Shown: piece by piece, positions 29,262-32,617 of the stretch
How the letters are laid out: each line of letters begins with the position of its first letter
Position numbering within the stretch: position 1 is the stretch's first letter
NCBI GenBank assembly: GCA_018263405.1
Contig: JAANXG010000004.1
Location: 1 to 32,617, forward strand
DNA: 32,617 bases
Source of the DNA: Gammaproteobacteria bacterium
GTDB lineage: Bacteria > Pseudomonadota > Gammaproteobacteria > Arenicellales > JAANXG01
Reading direction: 5' to 3'
The notes under the pieces: generated by a model
What the model saw: only the letters and a program-made list of their open reading frames with translations
What the model was told of the DNA's origin: nothing
Database searches by the model: none
Made by a program: the position numbers and the translations under genes

Positions 29262-29675
29262 TTACTCCAGCGCCTTTCTCAGTTGTGCAAAGAGTTGTTT
29301 GATTCTGGGGCTGACTTCTTCGCGCTCCGTCGCCGGAGAGTCGGTTTGGGAGTGGGGAGGAGGTGAAGTGCGAATACGCAGGTCTCGAACTTCAGACAAT
29401 CCCGAGTTCCGTAATGCGGCAATGGTGGAACGTTCGGTGTTACGGAGTAGGTTGGCCCAAACCGGTGACTCGGCATGAACGGTCAGTGTTCCGTCTTGCA
29501 GGGACACGGCATAAGTATGTCGGCACAACGGCTGGGCCACGGAGCGGTTCCACGCAGTGTTCAAGGGAAAGAGCGCTTGATAACGGTCGACGACCTCGCC
29601 GAGGACTGGATGCCGCGACTGTCGCAGGGTTTGCCCGACGGAAACGAATGTTTTTAATCGATCGGCGCGATGCAT
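29262..29675 (-). CDS. dciA: DciA-like (DUF721) protein
   Basis: VGQTLRQSRHPVLGEVVDRYQAL...LQDGTLTVHAESPVWANLLRN...VRDLRIRTS; located between lpxC and the M23 gene. Confidence 0.75.
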   Translation of the reverse strand: MHRADRLKTFVSVGQTLRQSRHPVLGEVVDRYQALFPLNTAWNRSVAQPLCRHTYAVSLQDGTLTVHAESPVWANLLRNTERSTIAALRNSGLSEVRDLRIRTSPPPHSQTDSPATEREEVSPRIKQLFAQLRKALE

Positions 29676-29708
29676 GATGCCGGCATTGGAATACGAGTGA
29701 GGTAGGCA

Positions 29709-30677
29709 ATGCAAGTCATACTCCTTCCCAAAGGTTCGGGTCCCAGCCGAGTATATCGGTTTCGGATTGTTCTCGTCTGCTCCATCGTGGCCGGCGTATT
29801 GCTCGCTATCGGTGTTGGCGGCGGTTATTTCGGGTATCGCATCGGTAGCGATCTGGCCCATCTGGAACAGCGCGTGCCCGAGATCCAAGTCGAGAGTTTC
29901 GCCGCGGTTGGCGTGGAAAAACTGTTTGATCTGAAAGCGAGCGTGGATGAACAGCGCCGCATGTTGCAGGAGTCCCGCCGGCGCGTGGGCGATCGCTTTG
30001 ACAGCCTGGGTCGGCGCCTCGGAAGGCTCCAGGCCCATGTCTCGCGCATCGATGCCCTCGGCCTTCGATTGACCGATATGGCGGGACTCGACCCCGATGA
30101 ATTCGGCTTCGATAAGACGCCGGCTTTGGGCGGACCGGGGCGCCCCGCACCCTGGAAGTCGTTTCGAGAACCGGAATTAACGCAATCCCTGGAAATTATG
30201 GAGATCGCGCTTGAGGCAAAGGAGGGTGAATTACGGATTCTCGAGGCCATGATGATGAACCGGGAACTACAGAAAAAGCAATATCCCCGGGGTTGGCCGA
30301 TCCTTGATGGCGGTTGGATAAGCTCCGGCTACGGGGGTCGAACGGACCCGTTCACCGGTGGAAAAGAATTTCATGAAGGTGTAGATATCGCCGCGCGGAG
30401 CGGGTCCGAGCTGCGCGCCATGGCGGCGGGCGTGGTCGGTTTTGCCGGGGAAAAACCGGGTTATGGTCTAGTTATCGAAATCAATCATGGCAACGGCTAC
30501 GAGACGCGCTATGCGCATGCAAAGAAGTTGATCGCAAGCAGGGGCGAGCGCGTTAAGAAAGGCGATATTGTCGCGCTGGTGGGCAGTACGGGACGTTCGA
30601 CGGGCAGCCATGTGCATATCGAGGTTCTGAAAAACGGCAAGGCGGTTAACCCCGGTGGGCATCTGCATCCCTCCTAA
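29709..30677 (+). CDS. M23-family murein hydrolase activator/endopeptidase
   Basis: SGYGGRTDPFTGGKEFHEGVDIAARSGSELRAMAAGVV...HVHIEVLKNGKAVNP; N-terminal TM and coiled coil. Confidence 0.92.
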   Translation: MQVILLPKGSGPSRVYRFRIVLVCSIVAGVLLAIGVGGGYFGYRIGSDLAHLEQRVPEIQVESFAAVGVEKLFDLKASVDEQRRMLQESRRRVGDRFDSLGRRLGRLQAHVSRIDALGLRLTDMAGLDPDEFGFDKTPALGGPGRPAPWKSFREPELTQSLEIMEIALEAKEGELRILEAMMMNRELQKKQYPRGWPILDGGWISSGYGGRTDPFTGGKEFHEGVDIAARSGSELRAMAAGVVGFAGEKPGYGLVIEINHGNGYETRYAHAKKLIASRGERVKKGDIVALVGSTGRSTGSHVHIEVLKNGKAVNPGGHLHPS

Positions 30678-31020
30678 GGGCTCGCGCAAAAATAACTTCC
30701 CATTTTCACATCCCGTCTTCGGGCCATCTTTGAACGATCCTCAATCGAAAAATCCTCATAGTAGCCCTGCTAGGAGCCTGTCGGACTTAGGATGAATCTA
30801 CTGCGGCGGCGGGAGATCGGCCCACTTTCCCGATTTATTTCGTTAAATAGCTGGCTATTCGCCTCAATAAATCGAAAAATTGGTCTCGATTTCCCACCTA
30901 CCTCGCTACGATCCCCTAAGTCCGACAGGCTCCTAGTACTGCGGTTTTGCTCCATCGGATCGTCCAAATCTAACCCAAATTCGGGCGCGAATTCTGTGAA
31001 GTTATTTTTGCGCGAGCCCT
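30676..31020. mobile_element. Family A hairpin element, opposite orientation, interrupted by about 255 bp of palindromic insertion
   Basis: Left half 30675-30724 and right half 30980-31021 together reconstruct the reverse complement of 29149-29230; TTCGGGC present on both sides (30718-30724 and 30980-30986). Confidence 0.88.
30770..30936. mobile_element. Inner 167-bp element with perfect 22-bp inverted termini
   Basis: ctaggagcctgtcggacttagg (30770-30791) / cctaagtccgacaggctcctag (30915-30936); CTAG at both ends. Confidence 0.85.
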
Positions 31021-31091
31021 TACGGTAAATGCCGGAAAACAAGCATCGATTACATCGCCGACTATGTAATTACCCAGAGTCTGTATGAGTA

Positions 31092-32617
31092 TTACAGCTC
31101 GGACGCCAATTCCGCCGCCCGGTCCCGCTGTGCCGGATCCCCTTCGCGCATCACCTCGTCAATGATGCTGCGTGCGCCAACCTTGTCGCCCATATCGAGA
31201 TAGGCACGGGCAAGATCCAGCTTGGTTTCCACCTCGTCATAGGGCGGCGCATCGGTAGGCTCTATGTCATCCGAAGGCGAAGAGGAGAGGGCATCCTCGT
31301 CACTCGTGTGCGGTACATCAGTGGACGGGCCTGCCCAAGTTTCTTCCGGGGGAATATTGTCGGATTCAAACTCAAGCAACCCTTCTCCGGGTTCCCGGGT
31401 CCGCTCCCGGTCCTCGCCTACCAAGTCCGACTCGAGCGCAGAATCGTCACCCGATTCGGGGAGTTGCTGGACACTGCTTTCGTCAAAAGTCAGGTCGAAT
31501 TCGATTTCCGAGTCGTCGCCCGTTGGAAAATCAAGGGTGGCGGATTCCAAATCCTCTTTCTCCCAAGCCGCTTCCCGAGACGGCCCCCCTTCGACGTCGG
31601 TCGACTCCGTTCCAGCCCGCCGGCCCGTTCCCTGCTCTATGTCCGGCTCCAAGTCGACCTGCTCATCCGGCGTCGGATACGACCGTGTGGCGGGATCGGG
31701 TTTTCGAGGCGTTTGCTCCGGTAAGCTTTCTTCTAAATTCAATACGCTATCGCCGCCGCTCCCGGAAGTCGGCGTTTCTGTTTCACTGTCCAGATCGAGA
31801 CCCTGCATTTCGCTGCCCTTCAAACCGGACTCCGTCGCGGTTTGCGTCGGCTCGGAGCCGGGTTCATCCATATCGAAATCCAGTGTCGCCCCGCTTCCGG
31901 CCGATTCCGAACCCGAATCGGTGGCTGCGCCCGTCGGCGACCCGGGTACATCCGCCGTCTCCGCCGACTCTTGCTCCTGGAACAGGGGATTATCCGGATT
32001 CAGCTCACGACCCATTGCGTTGACTTGGCGCCAGACCTCGGGGTCCTCCCGGTCGCCGGCGGGATACAGTTCCTCGGCAATGGTCTCGAAGGATTTAACG
32101 TCGTTGCGCTGTTTGTAGATTTCGAGAAGCTTCAGTTTGATTTCCGAACGCTCGGGGTTCCGGCGTGCAGCTTCCTTCAGCACTTCTTCTGCCTGTTCAT
32201 CCCGACCATAGGCAAGGTATACCTCGGCCTCCGCCAGCGGATCCACTTCGTCCGTCTGCATCGTACCCATGCCGGTCGTTCCGAAGTCACTTAAAAACGA
32301 GGTTTCCGATGCGGACGTTTCGGCGGAATCGGCAGTTTCGGTAGCGCTGTCCGACGCCGTGCCGGATAAGACACTTTTTTCGAACTCCGCCATGGATTGG
32401 CGGCGTCGAACTATCATCAATAATCCCAGGAGCAAAACGATGACACCGACGCCGGCACTCATCATCCACGTACGGTTCGATAAAAACATGCCGGAAATCC
32501 AGCCAGACCAGGACGTCCACGGTGCTCTATTAACCACTTTACGCACTTTTGAATCTTGGGTGGCACTTGCCGTGGTGTCCGCGGCGACCACCGGGCCGTC
32601 AGCGCCATCGCCCCGCG
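31092..32617 (-). CDS. fimV: FimV C-terminal region (partial; reading frame open to the right window edge)
   Basis: Single TM (VIVLLLGLLMIVRRRQ), long acidic Ser/Glu/Asp-rich linker, TPR-like LAEAEVYLAYGRDEQAEEVL and C-terminal ETKLDLARAYLDMGDKVGARSIIDEVMREGDPAQRDRAAEL. Confidence 0.85.
   Translation of the reverse strand, partial: RGDGADGPVVAADTTASATQDSKVRKVVNRAPWTSWSGWISGMFLSNRTWMMSAGVGVIVLLLGLLMIVRRRQSMAEFEKSVLSGTASDSATETADSAETSASETSFLSDFGTTGMGTMQTDEVDPLAEAEVYLAYGRDEQAEEVLKEAARRNPERSEIKLKLLEIYKQRNDVKSFETIAEELYPAGDREDPEVWRQVNAMGRELNPDNPLFQEQESAETADVPGSPTGAATDSGSESAGSGATLDFDMDEPGSEPTQTATESGLKGSEMQGLDLDSETETPTSGSGGDSVLNLEESLPEQTPRKPDPATRSYPTPDEQVDLEPDIEQGTGRRAGTESTDVEGGPSREAAWEKEDLESATLDFPTGDDSEIEFDLTFDESSVQQLPESGDDSALESDLVGEDRERTREPGEGLLEFESDNIPPEETWAGPSTDVPHTSDEDALSSSPSDDIEPTDAPPYDEVETKLDLARAYLDMGDKVGARSIIDEVMREGDPAQRDRAAELASEL

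Noticed and set aside
30792-31028. 78-aa ORF inside the nested repeat (MNLLRRREIGPLSRF...)
   Set aside because: Composed of repeat arms and crosses element boundaries; unlikely to be a transposase remnant.
31264-32118. 284-aa Ser/Pro-rich plus-strand ORF
   Set aside because: Antisense shadow of the acidic Ser/Asp/Glu linker of FimV.
1-32617. CRISPR arrays, tRNA or rRNA genes, restriction or other defence genes
   Set aside because: No regularly spaced direct repeats, tRNA-like or rRNA segments, or defence-type proteins were seen by eye.

Overview
This is a GC-rich gammaproteobacterial chromosomal window, probably from an uncultured or metagenome-assembled genome (inference). It carries a pilU/pilT-type ATPase, a HAD phosphatase and rppH. 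A small transpeptidase-type PBP follows, then an lpoA-yraN-gmhA/diaA-(dolP)-hldE(C-term) block, rsmI and rnpB. Next is a complete mraZ-to-lpxC division/cell-wall (dcw) cluster, followed by dciA-like, M23 peptidase and fimV C-terminal genes. The ordinary genes are well explained. The unusual content is intergenic: at least three families of hairpin-forming, MITE/REP-like dispersed repeats, with no transposase visible in the window. The most striking points are: (1) a 77-bp mobile hairpin copy lies inside the RNase P RNA gene, replacing or extending helix P12 to a perfect 38-bp stem, and an inverted sister copy ends the adjacent rsmI gene; (2) a second hairpin element between the M23 gene and fimV is interrupted by about 255 bp of further palindromic DNA, with the uninterrupted 'empty site' copy present 1.5 kb away after lpxC; (3) a 54-aa ORF sits at the dolP locus and looks like a dolP gene with almost all of both BON domains missing; (4) ftsI is split by an in-frame stop inside a 16-nt exact match to an Illumina adapter, almost certainly an assembly artefact; (5) a 44-bp repeat occurs three times around the small PBP gene.
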